Assembly: GCA_035546775.1 (NCBI GenBank)
Contig: DASZWD010000057.1
Span: 62,001-126,000 of the forward strand
DNA from: Acidimicrobiales bacterium
GTDB taxonomy: Bacteria; Actinomycetota; Acidimicrobiia; Acidimicrobiales; JACCXE01
Reading direction: 5' to 3'
DNA length: 64,000 bases
The position numbers and the translations under genes were made by a program. Of this stretch, positions 53,752-62,793 are shown in pieces. Every line of letters begins with the position of its first letter. Within the stretch, counting starts at the first letter, position 1. The notes under the pieces were generated by a model. The model did no database searches. It was not told the DNA's origin and saw only the letters and a program-made list of their open reading frames with translations.

Positions 53752-55119
53752 GTGATCGTCGAGCCGCGCTACCGGGACTGGAAGGGTGAGTGGCGCGACG
53801 TCAACCCCGACACGCTCAAGCTCGTGCGCGACCTGGTCGACGAGCATCCGGCGAACGAAGCGGCCTACGAGATTGCCAACGCGTCGCCGCGCTACGCGCG
53901 CCGCTGCGTTGTTCCCGGCGAGCGGCGCCTCGGCCTGGCGGTGCAGGTGTACTCGCTGTGGTCGGAGCGCAGCGCCGGTATCGGCGATCTCGCCGACGTG
54001 GCGTCGCTGGCGCGAACCAGCGGCGCCGACTTCCTGCTGCTGAGCCCGCTGCACGCGCCGGCGCCGGGTTTTCCGCAGTCGGCGAGCCCGTACTTTCCGA
54101 GCTCGCGCCAGTACCGCAATCCGTTGCACCTGCGCGTCGACGGCTTGCGTCTGCCGAACGATCCGGCGACGCCGATCGACCGCGACGCCGTGTGGCGCGC
54201 CAAGCTCGCGGCGCTCGAGGCGGAGTTCGTTGCCTTTGCCGGTGACCCCGCCTTCGAGAGCTACTGCGCCCTCGAGGGCGACGACCTCATGCGCTACGCG
54301 ACGTTCGTCGACCCGCACAACGTCCGGTTTCAGCAGTGGATCCAGTGGCGCATCGACGAGCAGTTGCGCGCCGCCGCGGCCGCCGGCGCCAGTCTCGTGC
54401 ACGACATCGCGGTGGGCTTCGATCCCGCGGGTGCCGACGCGTGGATGTGGCGCGGGCAACTGGCGAGCGGCTGGCACATCGGCGCGCCGCCCGACGAGTT
54501 CAACACCGCGGGCCAAGACTGGGGCCTGCCGCCGTTCGTGCCCGACAAGCTCGCGGCGGTGAACTACCGCCCGATCGAAGCCGCGCTCGAGGCGGCGGCG
54601 GCCCACGGTGCGGGACTGCGCATCGACCACGTGATGGGCCTGTTCCGGCTGTTCTGGATTCCCGAGGGCGCCGGGCCGGCCGACGGCGTGTACGTGCGCT
54701 ACCCGGCGACCGAACTGCTCGACGTCGTCGCCACGGTGAGCCAGCGCCACGGCGTGTTCGTGGTGGGCGAGGATCTCGGCACGGTCGAGCCCGGGGTGCG
54801 CGAAGCGCTGGTGGCGCGCGGCATCCTGTCCTACAAGGTGCTGTCGTTCGAAGACGACGCGCCGCGCGCGTGGCCGCGCCTCTCGCTGGCGTCGGCGGGT
54901 ACCCATGACCTGCCGACGCTCGCGGCGAAGGGCGAGGACGTCGACGCGGTGCACGCGCGGCTGCGCAATGCCAACTCGGTGCTCGTCGTCTTCACCGCCG
55001 AAGACGTGCTGGCGATGACCGACCAGCCGAACCGTCCCGGCACCGACGATCCGTGGAACTGGTCGCGGCGGCTACCCGTCCCCGTCGAGGGGCTCGCCGC
55101 TCGCTTTGCCGAGCAGTGA
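53752..55119 (+). CDS. malQ: 4-alpha-glucanotransferase MalQ (amylomaltase)
   Basis: 455 residues from GTG 53752, 5 bp after glgB. GH77 motifs: GDLADVASLA with SPLHAPAPGFPQSASPYFPSS, nucleophile Asp in GLRIDHVMGLFRLFWIP, acid/base Glu in VVGEDLGTVEPGVRE and stabilising GTHDLPT. Disproportionates malto-oligosaccharides. Somewhat shorter than E. coli MalQ and lacking its N-terminal extension. Last gene of the operon; its 3' end overlaps the convergent FABP-like gene by 48 bp. Confidence 0.95.
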   Translation: MIVEPRYRDWKGEWRDVNPDTLKLVRDLVDEHPANEAAYEIANASPRYARRCVVPGERRLGLAVQVYSLWSERSAGIGDLADVASLARTSGADFLLLSPLHAPAPGFPQSASPYFPSSRQYRNPLHLRVDGLRLPNDPATPIDRDAVWRAKLAALEAEFVAFAGDPAFESYCALEGDDLMRYATFVDPHNVRFQQWIQWRIDEQLRAAAAAGASLVHDIAVGFDPAGADAWMWRGQLASGWHIGAPPDEFNTAGQDWGLPPFVPDKLAAVNYRPIEAALEAAAAHGAGLRIDHVMGLFRLFWIPEGAGPADGVYVRYPATELLDVVATVSQRHGVFVVGEDLGTVEPGVREALVARGILSYKVLSFEDDAPRAWPRLSLASAGTHDLPTLAAKGEDVDAVHARLRNANSVLVVFTAEDVLAMTDQPNRPGTDDPWNWSRRLPVPVEGLAARFAEQ

Positions 55120-55467
55120 CTGTTTCCACGAGCGGAACCGGGTGTGGTGCGAGCCGTCCGGGCCGAACCCGTCGGCCGAACCATCGGGGTACAGGCGCAG
55201 CGTCACCTGCCGCGTGAGGTCGGTGGCGAAGTAGCGCGCGTCACCGCCGCTCGCCGGACCCGATCGCCACAGCAGCCAGTCGCCGATGCGCCGCTTGTAG
55301 TCGGCCACGGGCGTGCCCGGCAGGTCGTCGCCGAGGTGGAGCAGTTCGGGCGGCGCCTCGATCCACGCCGTCGCCTTGATGTTGCGGTCGCGCACCGGCG
55401 TGGCGGGCAACTCGGCGGTCGAGATCGGCGTGTTGTCGTCCGGTCGCTCGTCGTACCGCAGTGCCAT
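55072..55467 (-). CDS. Hypothetical protein, beta-rich, possibly lipocalin/FABP-like
   Basis: 131 residues from ATG 55467. Sequence is polar with several strands (IGDWLLWRSGPASGGDARYFATDLTR, then VTLRLYPDG). The end SHHTRFRSWKQSLLG is conserved-looking. A small beta-barrel (nitrobindin/FABP-like) is a guess. The 48-bp overlap with malQ is at convergent 3' ends. No catalytic motif recognised. Confidence 0.65.
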   Translation of the reverse strand: MALRYDERPDDNTPISTAELPATPVRDRNIKATAWIEAPPELLHLGDDLPGTPVADYKRRIGDWLLWRSGPASGGDARYFATDLTRQVTLRLYPDGSADGFGPDGSHHTRFRSWKQSLLGKASGEPLDGDG

Positions 55468-55476
55468 CGCTCGACC

Positions 55477-56697
55477 CTAGGGGCTGTCGGCGACGTAGGA
55501 GGCGAAGCCGGGGACGAGTCCACCGAAGGCAATTGCCGCGACGACGCAGGCGATACCACCCGACACGATGGCGAAGGGCACGCTCACGAGTCCGCCCACG
55601 ACGCCGGCTTCGACGTCGCCGAGCACCGGTCCGCCGGCGTAGACCGCGAACTCGACGCCGCTCACGCGGCCGCGCAACTCGTCGGGTGTGACGGCGGCGG
55701 CGATGGTCGAGCGGTAGACACCCGAGATCATGTCGGCGCCGCCGGCGACGAGGAGGGCCAGCAGCACGATCGCGGGCGTCCGGACCAACCCGGCGACGGC
55801 GATGGCCGCGCCCCAGCCACACACCGACAGCACGACGGCGCGGCCGTAGCGCCGAATGCGCGCCGTCCATCCACTCGTGAGCGACGCCACGAAGGCACCG
55901 GCGGCGACCGACGACAGCAACAGGCCATACAGCAGCGGACCGCCCCCGAGGCGCTCGCTCAGCGCCGGGAACAGCGCCCGCGGCATGCCGAAGATCATCG
56001 CCAGCAGGTCGATGCCGAAGATGCTCATGACCAGCGAGTGGCCGCGCAGGAAGCGGAGCCCTTCGACGATCGACGTACGGCTCGCGCCGACGACGGCCAC
56101 GGGCGGCGACGGCGCGATGCGCGTGTACACGAACAGCGCCACGACGTAGGTGACGACGTCGACGGCGTACGCCGACTTGAGGCCGAACGCGCCGATGAGC
56201 AACCCACCGACGGCGGGTCCCGCCATCATCCCGAACGAGCCGTACGTCGCCTGGAGGGTGAACGCCGCCGGCCGCTGGTCGGGCTCGAGCAGCAGTGGCA
56301 ACAGCGACCGCATGACGGGGAACAGGAGTGCCCCGATCGACGTGCTGGCGACGCCGAGCACGTAGATCGCCCAGATCTGGGGGTGGGACAGCGCGGCGTT
56401 GAGCGCCAGTAACCCGGACGTCGCCATCGCCGAGACGCCGAGGACAAGCAGCAGCGTGCGCTTGTCGATGGCGTCGGCGAGCGCACCGCCGAGCAGACCG
56501 CACACCAGCATCGGTCCGAGCTGCGCCAACCCGAGCAGTCCCACGTCGACCGACGAATTGGTGGCGTGGAACACCTGGTAGGGCAGCGCCGCCATCGTGA
56601 TCATGCCGCCGAGATACGAGATGGCTTGGCCGATGAACAGGAGCCGGAAGTCGCGCGACACGCGCAGCGGTCCGGTGTCGATGAGTAGGCCCGGCAT
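55477..56697 (-). CDS. MFS transporter (12-TM exporter)
   Basis: 406 residues from ATG 56697. About 12 hydrophobic segments. The N-terminal FRLLFIGQAISYLGGMITMAALPYQVF and the loop GALADAIDKRTLL (motif A) resemble the MFS_3/EntS-like exporters. 13 bp separate it from the fructosamine-kinase-like gene upstream on the same strand, suggesting one transcript. Substrate unknown. Confidence 0.92.
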   Translation of the reverse strand: MPGLLIDTGPLRVSRDFRLLFIGQAISYLGGMITMAALPYQVFHATNSSVDVGLLGLAQLGPMLVCGLLGGALADAIDKRTLLLVLGVSAMATSGLLALNAALSHPQIWAIYVLGVASTSIGALLFPVMRSLLPLLLEPDQRPAAFTLQATYGSFGMMAGPAVGGLLIGAFGLKSAYAVDVVTYVVALFVYTRIAPSPPVAVVGASRTSIVEGLRFLRGHSLVMSIFGIDLLAMIFGMPRALFPALSERLGGGPLLYGLLLSSVAAGAFVASLTSGWTARIRRYGRAVVLSVCGWGAAIAVAGLVRTPAIVLLALLVAGGADMISGVYRSTIAAAVTPDELRGRVSGVEFAVYAGGPVLGDVEAGVVGGLVSVPFAIVSGGIACVVAAIAFGGLVPGFASYVADSP

Positions 56698-56710
56698 CGG
56701 ACCGCCGAAC

Positions 56711-57574
56711 CTACGCCCCGAGGGAGCGCAGCGCTCGATCAATTCCGGCCACGTAGCCGCCGCCGAATTTGACGGCGTGGATGGCCAGCGGCGCCAGCTG
56801 ATGCAGCGCCACGCGCGCCTTCCACCCCTCTGCGAGCGGGAGCGCGTCGTTGTAGGCGTCGAAGGCGGCGTCGGCGAAACCGCCGAAGAGGCGCATCATC
56901 GCGAGGTCGAACTCGCGGTGACCGCCGAAGCACGCCGGGTCGATCAGCCACGACCTGCCGGCGGTGTCGACCAAGCGGTTGCCGGCCCACAGGTCACCGT
57001 GCAGGCGCGCCGGTGGTTCCGCGGGCCCGGCGAGTTCGGGCATGCGCATCGCGACGGCGTCGAGACGGGTCGCCAGCGCAGCGTCGAGGTGGGTGGTGGC
57101 GCGCACGATGCGCGCGATTGGCGCGAGCCGTTGCGTGGCGTAGAACTCGGCCCAGGACCCGCACGGTTCGTTTGGCAGCGCGCGGCTACCCGTGGTGCGC
57201 CGGTCCTCACGTCCGAAGCACGTTGCCCCGGCGCGATGGAGCGCCGCGAGTTGGTGCCCGAACGCGTAGTCGTCCGGACGCCGGGTGCGCTCCTCGATCC
57301 ACTCGAGCACGAGCATCGGCGGCGAGGCGTCGGTGCCGCCGTCGTCGACGGCGAGCACGGCGGGGACGGGCAGCGCGTCGGCCTCGCGTAACCAGCGCAG
57401 ACCGGCGGCCTCGGTCGTGAAGAAACCCGGCGGTGGGGCCCGGTGCGTCTTGGCGAACACAACGGTGCCGTCGGCCAACGTCACGCGGTAGCTGTCGGCG
57501 ACGTCGCCGCCGCGCAGCGAGACCATCTCGACCACCTCGGCGTCGAGCGCGGCGCCGATGGCGTCAGCGAGCAC
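56711..57574 (-). CDS. Fructosamine kinase family protein
   Basis: 287 residues from GTG 57574. The APH-like fold shows VFAKTHRAPPPGFFTTEAAGLRWL (Lys and Glu of the ATP site), VLEWIEE, GHQLAALHR, and the catalytic segment RLHGDLWAGNRLVD with WLIDPACFGGHREFDLAMM (metal Asp). The HGDLWxGN form is typical of fructosamine-3-kinases/ribulosamine kinases, which phosphorylate glycated amines for repair. Functional assignment by motif only. Confidence 0.9.
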   Translation of the reverse strand: MLADAIGAALDAEVVEMVSLRGGDVADSYRVTLADGTVVFAKTHRAPPPGFFTTEAAGLRWLREADALPVPAVLAVDDGGTDASPPMLVLEWIEERTRRPDDYAFGHQLAALHRAGATCFGREDRRTTGSRALPNEPCGSWAEFYATQRLAPIARIVRATTHLDAALATRLDAVAMRMPELAGPAEPPARLHGDLWAGNRLVDTAGRSWLIDPACFGGHREFDLAMMRLFGGFADAAFDAYNDALPLAEGWKARVALHQLAPLAIHAVKFGGGYVAGIDRALRSLGA

Positions 57575-57664
57575 GCCGTAGTTCTAGATCACCGAAGGCT
57601 CAACGTTTGCTCCACAACTGCCACGGTGTTCAAGTCGAGCATGAACTTGGTCGATGGAGCACCG

Positions 57665-58900
57665 ATGGCGTTGACATTCGCCGAGGGTGCTGACCGTCTC
57701 GCCGCTGATCGCCTGATCATCGCGGTGCGGGCGCTCGCGTCGGCGCGTCGCATGGACGACATCGTCGAGGTTGTGCGCCATGCCGCGCGCGAACTGGTGG
57801 ACGCCGACGGCGCCACGTTCGTGTTGCGCGACGAAGGCTGCTGCTTTTACGTCGACGAGGACGCGATCGCGCCGCTGTGGCGCGGTCAACGATTCCCGCT
57901 CGAAGCCTGCATCAGCGGCTGGTCGATGCTGCACGCGCAGCAGGTCGTCATCCCCGACATCTACCTCGACGATCGCATCCCGCATGACGCGTACCGGCCG
58001 ACCTTCGTCCGCAGCCTGGTGATGACTCCGGTCCGTGCCGAAGAGTCGGTGGCCGCCATCGGTACGTACTGGGCCGACAACCACGTCGCTACGGAGAGCG
58101 AACTCGACGTACTCCAGGCGCTCGCTGATTCGACGGCGGTCGCCATCGAAAGCGTGCGGGTGCTCACCTCGCTCGAGCAGCGCGTGCAGGAGCGCACGGC
58201 GGAGTTGGCCGCGGCGAATCGCGATCTCAAGGCGTTCGCGCACCTCGCGGCGCACGATCTGCGCAACCCGCTGCTCACCGCTGGCGCCTACGTCGAGCTG
58301 GCGCTACGCACCGACGGCGACAACCTGACCGAAGAGGGCATCGAAGCGCTCGAAGAGGCGCAAGCCGCGCATCAGCGCATGACGGAACTCGTGAGCGCCA
58401 TCCTCGAATACAGCACGGTCGCCCAAGCCGACATGCATCGCGAGCGAGTGGATCTCGACACGGTCGTCGCCCGTGCCTGCGCCGACCTCGACGCCCTGAT
58501 CAAGCAGCGCCACGCGGTGGTGACGGTGCGGTCCCCGCTACCCAGCACGTTCGGCAACGAACCGCTGCTCGAGCGCGCTGTGCAGAACGTCATCGCCAAC
58601 GCGATCAACTACGGCGACCCGGTCGCCCCCCACGTGATCGTCGAAGGTGCATGCCACGACGACGGCTGGGTGACCCTGGCGATTTCGGATAACGGTGCGG
58701 GCGTCTCCGCGGCCGAACGCGACACCATCTTCGCCATGTTCACGCGGGGCAAGTCCGGGCGGGATGGAGCCGACGGGTTCGGCCTCGGCTTGGCGCTGGT
58801 CGACCGCGTGATGGAGAAGCACCGCGGTGCTGTCACCGTTGGAGAGGGCCCCGAAGGCGGGGCGCAGTTCACGCTCAGCTTGCCGCCTCCGCCCGCGTAG
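57665..58900 (+). CDS. GAF domain sensor histidine kinase
   Basis: 411 residues from ATG 57665, which has GGAG five bases upstream (57656-57659); ATG 57641 is also in frame. A GAF domain covers ~20-170. The H-box is FAHLAAHDLRNPL, N-box VQNVIANAINYG, G1 DNGAGV, F-box FTRGKSG and G2 GFGLGLALV. No TM helix, so a soluble kinase sensing an intracellular or diffusible signal. A short coiled coil (LEQRVQERTAELAAANRDL) links sensor and kinase. No response regulator adjoins it. Confidence 0.93.
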   Translation: MALTFAEGADRLAADRLIIAVRALASARRMDDIVEVVRHAARELVDADGATFVLRDEGCCFYVDEDAIAPLWRGQRFPLEACISGWSMLHAQQVVIPDIYLDDRIPHDAYRPTFVRSLVMTPVRAEESVAAIGTYWADNHVATESELDVLQALADSTAVAIESVRVLTSLEQRVQERTAELAAANRDLKAFAHLAAHDLRNPLLTAGAYVELALRTDGDNLTEEGIEALEEAQAAHQRMTELVSAILEYSTVAQADMHRERVDLDTVVARACADLDALIKQRHAVVTVRSPLPSTFGNEPLLERAVQNVIANAINYGDPVAPHVIVEGACHDDGWVTLAISDNGAGVSAAERDTIFAMFTRGKSGRDGADGFGLGLALVDRVMEKHRGAVTVGEGPEGGAQFTLSLPPPPA

Positions 58901-58938
58901 CTCCGGCGCTGACCCGGCAGACGCGCGAAAGTCGCGGC

Positions 58939-60102
58939 GTGCCCGTTCCAGTGCCGCCCGACGACGCAGCGGTCCACGGCCTGCCGACGACCGAGGAGGC
59001 GCAAGCCCTTGCCGACGGCGTCGCGTCCGCCGCGGCTCCGCCCAGCGGGCTCACGCACCTCCAGCGCGTCCTGATCGAGGCGTTGTTCAAGGAGATGACG
59101 AGCCGCGTCGTCGACGTGAGCACACCGCGGCCGACCACACCCGCGGAGTTCGCGCGGCTGCTCGCGCACCGAAACCTCGCCACCCGCGAACGCATGGTGC
59201 AGGTGATCCTGCTGACGGCGCTCGTGTTGCGCCCGTTGCCGAAGGACGTCGCCGACCGGATCGACGCCTTCGCCGCGGAGCTGTGCGTGGACGACGGCAT
59301 GGCGCGTGTCGCCCACGACTTCGGCAAGCACGCGTACGCGCTCGCTGCCAAGGACTTCGACCGCAACGGCTACGTCGAAACGTGGCATCCCGACGCGGCC
59401 GCCGAGTTGCATACCGCCGCCGCGCTGGAGTCGCCGTGGGCCGAAGACGTCGACGACCCCGGTTTGGCCGCCCGCTGGGCGGCGCTCGAACAGCTGCCGG
59501 GTGGCACGCTCGGCCGCGGTGTGTGGGAGATGTACCAGGCCCGCGGCTTCCAGTTCCCGGGCCGGCCGGGGTCCGCGCCGCCGCTGCTGGCCCAGCACGA
59601 CTGGGTGCATGTGCTCGCCGACTACGGCACGACCGTCGAGTCCGAACTCGAAGTGTTCGGCTTCATCGCCCGCGCCAATGACGACATGCACGCCTTCTCG
59701 CTACTCGCGATGGTCGTCTCACTGTTCGAGACCGGAGCGCTCAAGCACGGCGCCGGCTTGTTCGACGCCGATCGCGGGCACCTGTCGCGCAACGAGTCGG
59801 TCGCCATCCGACTCGCCGACGCCATGCGTCGCGGCGCCGAGTGCCACGACACCGTCACGGGATCGCACAGCGTCGACTTCCTGCGCATCGACTGGTTCGA
59901 CGTCGCCGCGCTGACCCTCGACGAGGCGCGCACCCGCTTCGCCATTCCGGCCAAGTCGGGCGACGCGTGTGCCGCCGGATCAGTCGGGCCGTGGGATGTG
60001 GGCGGCATCAGCCCGTATCAGCTCAGCGCCGGTCAGAAGTTGGCGGCTGAGAACGGCCGCTCCTACGACTCCTACGGCGCCGCGGTGGCGACCGCGCCTT
60101 AG
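58939..60102 (+). CDS. COQ4-like zinc-motif protein
   Basis: 387 residues from GTG 58939. The motif HDWVH followed 11 residues later by Glu (HDxxH-x11-E) and then EVFGFIARAND matches the ligand set of COQ4, the quinone-biosynthesis scaffold. Residues before and after are helical; AYQAR-like segments and an extra N-terminal ~150 residues exceed the usual COQ4 length (~220-260). In actinobacteria, which make menaquinone, a COQ4-like protein is unexpected, so its role is open; lipid or polyprenyl binding is plausible. Confidence 0.7.
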   Translation: MPVPVPPDDAAVHGLPTTEEAQALADGVASAAAPPSGLTHLQRVLIEALFKEMTSRVVDVSTPRPTTPAEFARLLAHRNLATRERMVQVILLTALVLRPLPKDVADRIDAFAAELCVDDGMARVAHDFGKHAYALAAKDFDRNGYVETWHPDAAAELHTAAALESPWAEDVDDPGLAARWAALEQLPGGTLGRGVWEMYQARGFQFPGRPGSAPPLLAQHDWVHVLADYGTTVESELEVFGFIARANDDMHAFSLLAMVVSLFETGALKHGAGLFDADRGHLSRNESVAIRLADAMRRGAECHDTVTGSHSVDFLRIDWFDVAALTLDEARTRFAIPAKSGDACAAGSVGPWDVGGISPYQLSAGQKLAAENGRSYDSYGAAVATAP

Positions 60103-60121
60103 CCGCCGGACAGCTCCAGGC

Positions 60122-61042
60122 TCAGGCCGTGAAGTTCCGCGGGTGGAGGATCTGAGCACTGACGACCAGCGTGGCCCCGATCAGCAGCAGGGAGGCGCCG
60201 AGGAGGAAGGTCCACCAGCGGGGGCCACCGGTACGAGCCAGATTCGACCCGAGCACTGCGATCGTCGTGGACGTCGTGGGTGCGATCGTCGTCGACGTCG
60301 CGGGTGCGATGGAACTGGTCGTGGCCGGCACCGCCGTGGTCGACGTCGGTGCGACGGACGTGGTCGTCGCGGGCACCGTGGTCGTGGTCGGCGCGACTGA
60401 CGTGGTCGTCGTGCCCGGCGCCGCCGTCGTCGTGGTCGACGGATGCATCGTGGTCGACGTGGTCGTGGTCGGCGCGGCGGTGGTTGTCGAACTCGGCGTC
60501 GAGGTCGACGTCGTCGATGTGGAAGTCGTTGTAGTCGTGGGAGGTTCCGGCGGGTGGCAGGCGCCGCGCACCTGGAGCGTGCGGCGGCCGGCGATCACGT
60601 GCAGCGTCCAGTAGAGCGGTGACGTCTTGGAGTAGCCGGCCTTCACGAGGTCGACCGTGTAGAGCGTGCCGCTCTGGCTGTAGCTCACGTGATGGCCGTG
60701 GACGCCGGCGCACACGTTGGCGCCGACGGCGAACGGACCGCTCGCCTGCATGCAGATCTGCACCTCCGTGACCTTGTCGTTGGCCTGGATGTCGAAGCTC
60801 ATCGGGGTGGCGGAACGGAGGTAGGTGACGATGCCGTGGACGGCGGGGTTCTTACCGGCGGGCTCGTCGAGCACGCACACGCCGCCGCTGGACGTGCCCA
60901 CGCAGTCCCCCTGGAACACGTGCGGGACTGCGGAAGCCCCGGCTTTGGGCACGATGAGCGCCAGGATGACGAGGATCAGACCGAGGGCGACCAAGGCGAC
61001 GCCGCTGCGGTGCAAGGCGGTGTGGCGGGGATGCGATTCCAT
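60122..61042 (-). CDS. Surface protein with Thr-rich stalk and LARTG sorting signal
   Basis: 306 residues from ATG 61042. A hydrophobic signal segment (~14-36). The ~130-residue CHRD-like globular part has four Cys and VHGIVTYL, VQICMQASGPF. A ~110-residue Thr/Ser/Pro stalk follows (mostly TTTT, APTT and VPATT units). The C-terminus is LARTGGPRW, a hydrophobic helix (WTFLLGASLLLIGATLVV) and a polar tail, i.e. an LPxTG-type sortase signal with LARTG. The stalk DNA is low complexity and may vary in length between strains. Function of the head domain unknown. Confidence 0.85.
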   Translation of the reverse strand: MESHPRHTALHRSGVALVALGLILVILALIVPKAGASAVPHVFQGDCVGTSSGGVCVLDEPAGKNPAVHGIVTYLRSATPMSFDIQANDKVTEVQICMQASGPFAVGANVCAGVHGHHVSYSQSGTLYTVDLVKAGYSKTSPLYWTLHVIAGRRTLQVRGACHPPEPPTTTTTSTSTTSTSTPSSTTTAAPTTTTSTTMHPSTTTTAAPGTTTTSVAPTTTTVPATTTSVAPTSTTAVPATTSSIAPATSTTIAPTTSTTIAVLGSNLARTGGPRWWTFLLGASLLLIGATLVVSAQILHPRNFTA

Positions 61043-61119
61043 GCACCCGACGATCGCCCAACGTGGACCCACCAAATAGAGGCAAAAGTCCCAACCGGGG
61101 GCCCAGAAGTCAGGTCAAG

Positions 61120-61533
61120 TCAGGTGAGGGCGGTGGTGATGGGCGTGCCGGCGCGCACCGCTTTGGTGACCGGCGTCTTCTCCGCGATCTCGGCCATCCG
61201 CGCCCGCTGATCCGCGTCGAGCCCGGGTGGCAGCGTGATGATGCGCGCGATCGTCCGCTCGCCCGTATCGGAAACGTCGTAGCGGGCGTCGACCGTCAGC
61301 GGCTCGTACGCCCACCCCTTGCGCTGGGCGTACATGCGCAACGTGATGGCGGTGCACGACACCAGGCCGCTGAGCAAGAACCCGAACGGCGACGGCCCGG
61401 CGTTGGCGCCGCCGTTGTCGGGCGGCTCGTCGGCGACGAACTCGTGGCCCGCGGAGCGGATGGCGACGCGGTAGTCAGGCGAGCCCGCCTCGACGGCGGC
61501 GAAGGCGCGGGCGACGTGGGTTTCGGTCGTCAT
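61120..61533 (-). CDS. OsmC family protein
   Basis: 137 residues from ATG 61533, overlapping the upstream gene's stop (61530-61533). SGLVSCTAITLRMYAQRKGW carries the second conserved Cys and the helix of OsmC proteins. The first catalytic Cys is not obvious in the N-terminal part, where the EAGSPDYRVAIRSAGHEFVADEP loop lies. OsmC/Ohr proteins reduce organic hydroperoxides; with one Cys only, this may be a related non-peroxidase. Cotranscribed with the UBP zinc-finger gene. Confidence 0.88.
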   Translation of the reverse strand: MTTETHVARAFAAVEAGSPDYRVAIRSAGHEFVADEPPDNGGANAGPSPFGFLLSGLVSCTAITLRMYAQRKGWAYEPLTVDARYDVSDTGERTIARIITLPPGLDADQRARMAEIAEKTPVTKAVRAGTPITTALT

Positions 61534-61820
61534 GGATGGGCGAAGCTCGGCGCGTTCGGCACCTCGAACGCGGCGTCGTCGAGGTAGCAGTACCACCAGT
61601 CCTCACCCGGTTCGTACGACTGGATGATGGGGTGGTGATCGGCGTTGAAGTGGCCGGTGGCGTGTCGGCCCGGTGACTGATCACAACAGCCCACGTGACC
61701 ACAGATCATGCACATGCGCAGGTGCAGCCACTGGCCACCGCTCTGGAGACACTCCTCGCAGCCCGTGTTGCTCGGCGACACGTCGTGCACCTGGTCGAGA
61801 TGCGAGCAGACGGCGTCCAT
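61530..61820 (-). CDS. UBP-type zinc finger protein
   Basis: 96 residues from ATG 61820. Cys/His ligands in order: CSHL, GCEECL, MCMICGHVGCCDQS, then HATGHF and HHPIIQSYEPGEDWWYCYLDD. This is the zf-UBP fold found alone in actinobacteria without a deubiquitinase. In eukaryotes it binds free ubiquitin C-termini; the bacterial role is unknown. Overlaps the OsmC gene start by 4 bp; homologues are often neighbours of redox or glutaredoxin-like genes. Confidence 0.92.
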   Translation of the reverse strand: MDAVCSHLDQVHDVSPSNTGCEECLQSGGQWLHLRMCMICGHVGCCDQSPGRHATGHFNADHHPIIQSYEPGEDWWYCYLDDAAFEVPNAPSFAHP

Positions 61821-61929
61821 GCCGCCGAGGCTAGCGATGATCACCGAACGCGCACGGCGGCCGCGACGCGATCTTCACGCGCAGGGTCGCGCGGCCACGT
61901 CGGGAATTCTACGAGTACGTTGCCGACCC

Positions 61930-62793
61930 ATGGCACCGCACCCCGTTCGCCGGCTCGGCACGCTCGTCGAACCGCTCGCCGCCGCCGTCTACTTCGCCCC
62001 CGAAGCGCACGCCGCCTACGCCGAGCTGGGTGACTGCGGTGACTTCTGGGCGCCGTACTACGCCAGTCGCGGCGCCTGCCTGGGAGAGACGCCCGGCCTC
62101 GTCGTCGCCGCGGCCTTCGGCGTATTCAACCCGGCGCACATCGCCGAGCAACTCGAGGTGGCGTGGAAGGTGGCGACGCCGGCGCAGTGGTGGACGGCGC
62201 GCGTACAAGGGGCCACCGCGCAACTCGAACGGCTGCTGGGTCCGTCGCCTGAGGGCGCCGAACGCGCCACCGAGTTACTGCGCCGCATCGCGGATGCGAG
62301 CCCGATCTCGGGCCATCCCTTTTTCGCCGGGCTCGTCAGCCAGCCCTGGCCCGGCACCGTCGTCGGTGACCTCTGGCACGCGGCCGACCTCGTGCGCGAG
62401 CACCGCGGCGACACCCACACCGGCGCGTACAACACTCTCGGGTTCACCGCCGTCGACATGATGATCATGACGGAGCTGTGGTGGGGTCTGCCGCATGGCC
62501 TGTACCTCGCCAGCCGGCACTGGGACGACGCATCGATTGCCACCAGCGTCGAGCGCCTGCGCGCCCTCGGATACGTCGACGGCGATCCGATCAGCCTTAC
62601 CGCGGCGGGCGTCACCGCACGCGTCGCCGTCGAAGACGCCACTGATGTCGGCGAAGCGGCGGTGCTCGACGCCCTAACTGACGCCGAGCGCGACGAGTTG
62701 TTCACTGTCCTCAAGCCGATGGCGGCCTCGATCGTCGCCGGCGGTGGTTACCCCGCCGACCCCGACGAGCGGGACTTGCCTGGGGTCGGCTGA
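61930..62793 (+). CDS. SCO6745-type protein
   Basis: 287 residues from ATG 61930; TACGTT about 8 bp upstream could be the -10 of a leaderless transcript. LGTLVEPLAAAVYFAPEAHAAYAELG and GDFWAPYYASRGACLGET are typical of a helical actinobacterial family named after SCO6745, with a winged-helix-like C-terminus. Function unknown. The 3' end overlaps the convergent SRPBCC gene by 46 bp. Confidence 0.82.
   Translation: MAPHPVRRLGTLVEPLAAAVYFAPEAHAAYAELGDCGDFWAPYYASRGACLGETPGLVVAAAFGVFNPAHIAEQLEVAWKVATPAQWWTARVQGATAQLERLLGPSPEGAERATELLRRIADASPISGHPFFAGLVSQPWPGTVVGDLWHAADLVREHRGDTHTGAYNTLGFTAVDMMIMTELWWGLPHGLYLASRHWDDASIATSVERLRALGYVDGDPISLTAAGVTARVAVEDATDVGEAAVLDALTDAERDELFTVLKPMAASIVAGGGYPADPDERDLPGVG

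Noticed and set aside
60280-60534. Tandem repeat or CRISPR-like array
   Set aside because: Repeats are irregular codon-level Thr/Ser runs without constant spacers; they encode a stalk.
60171-60614. Plus-strand Val-rich repeat protein
   Set aside because: Antisense of the Thr-rich stalk of the LARTG protein; ACC/ACG codons read backwards as GGT/CGT and GTC/GTG.
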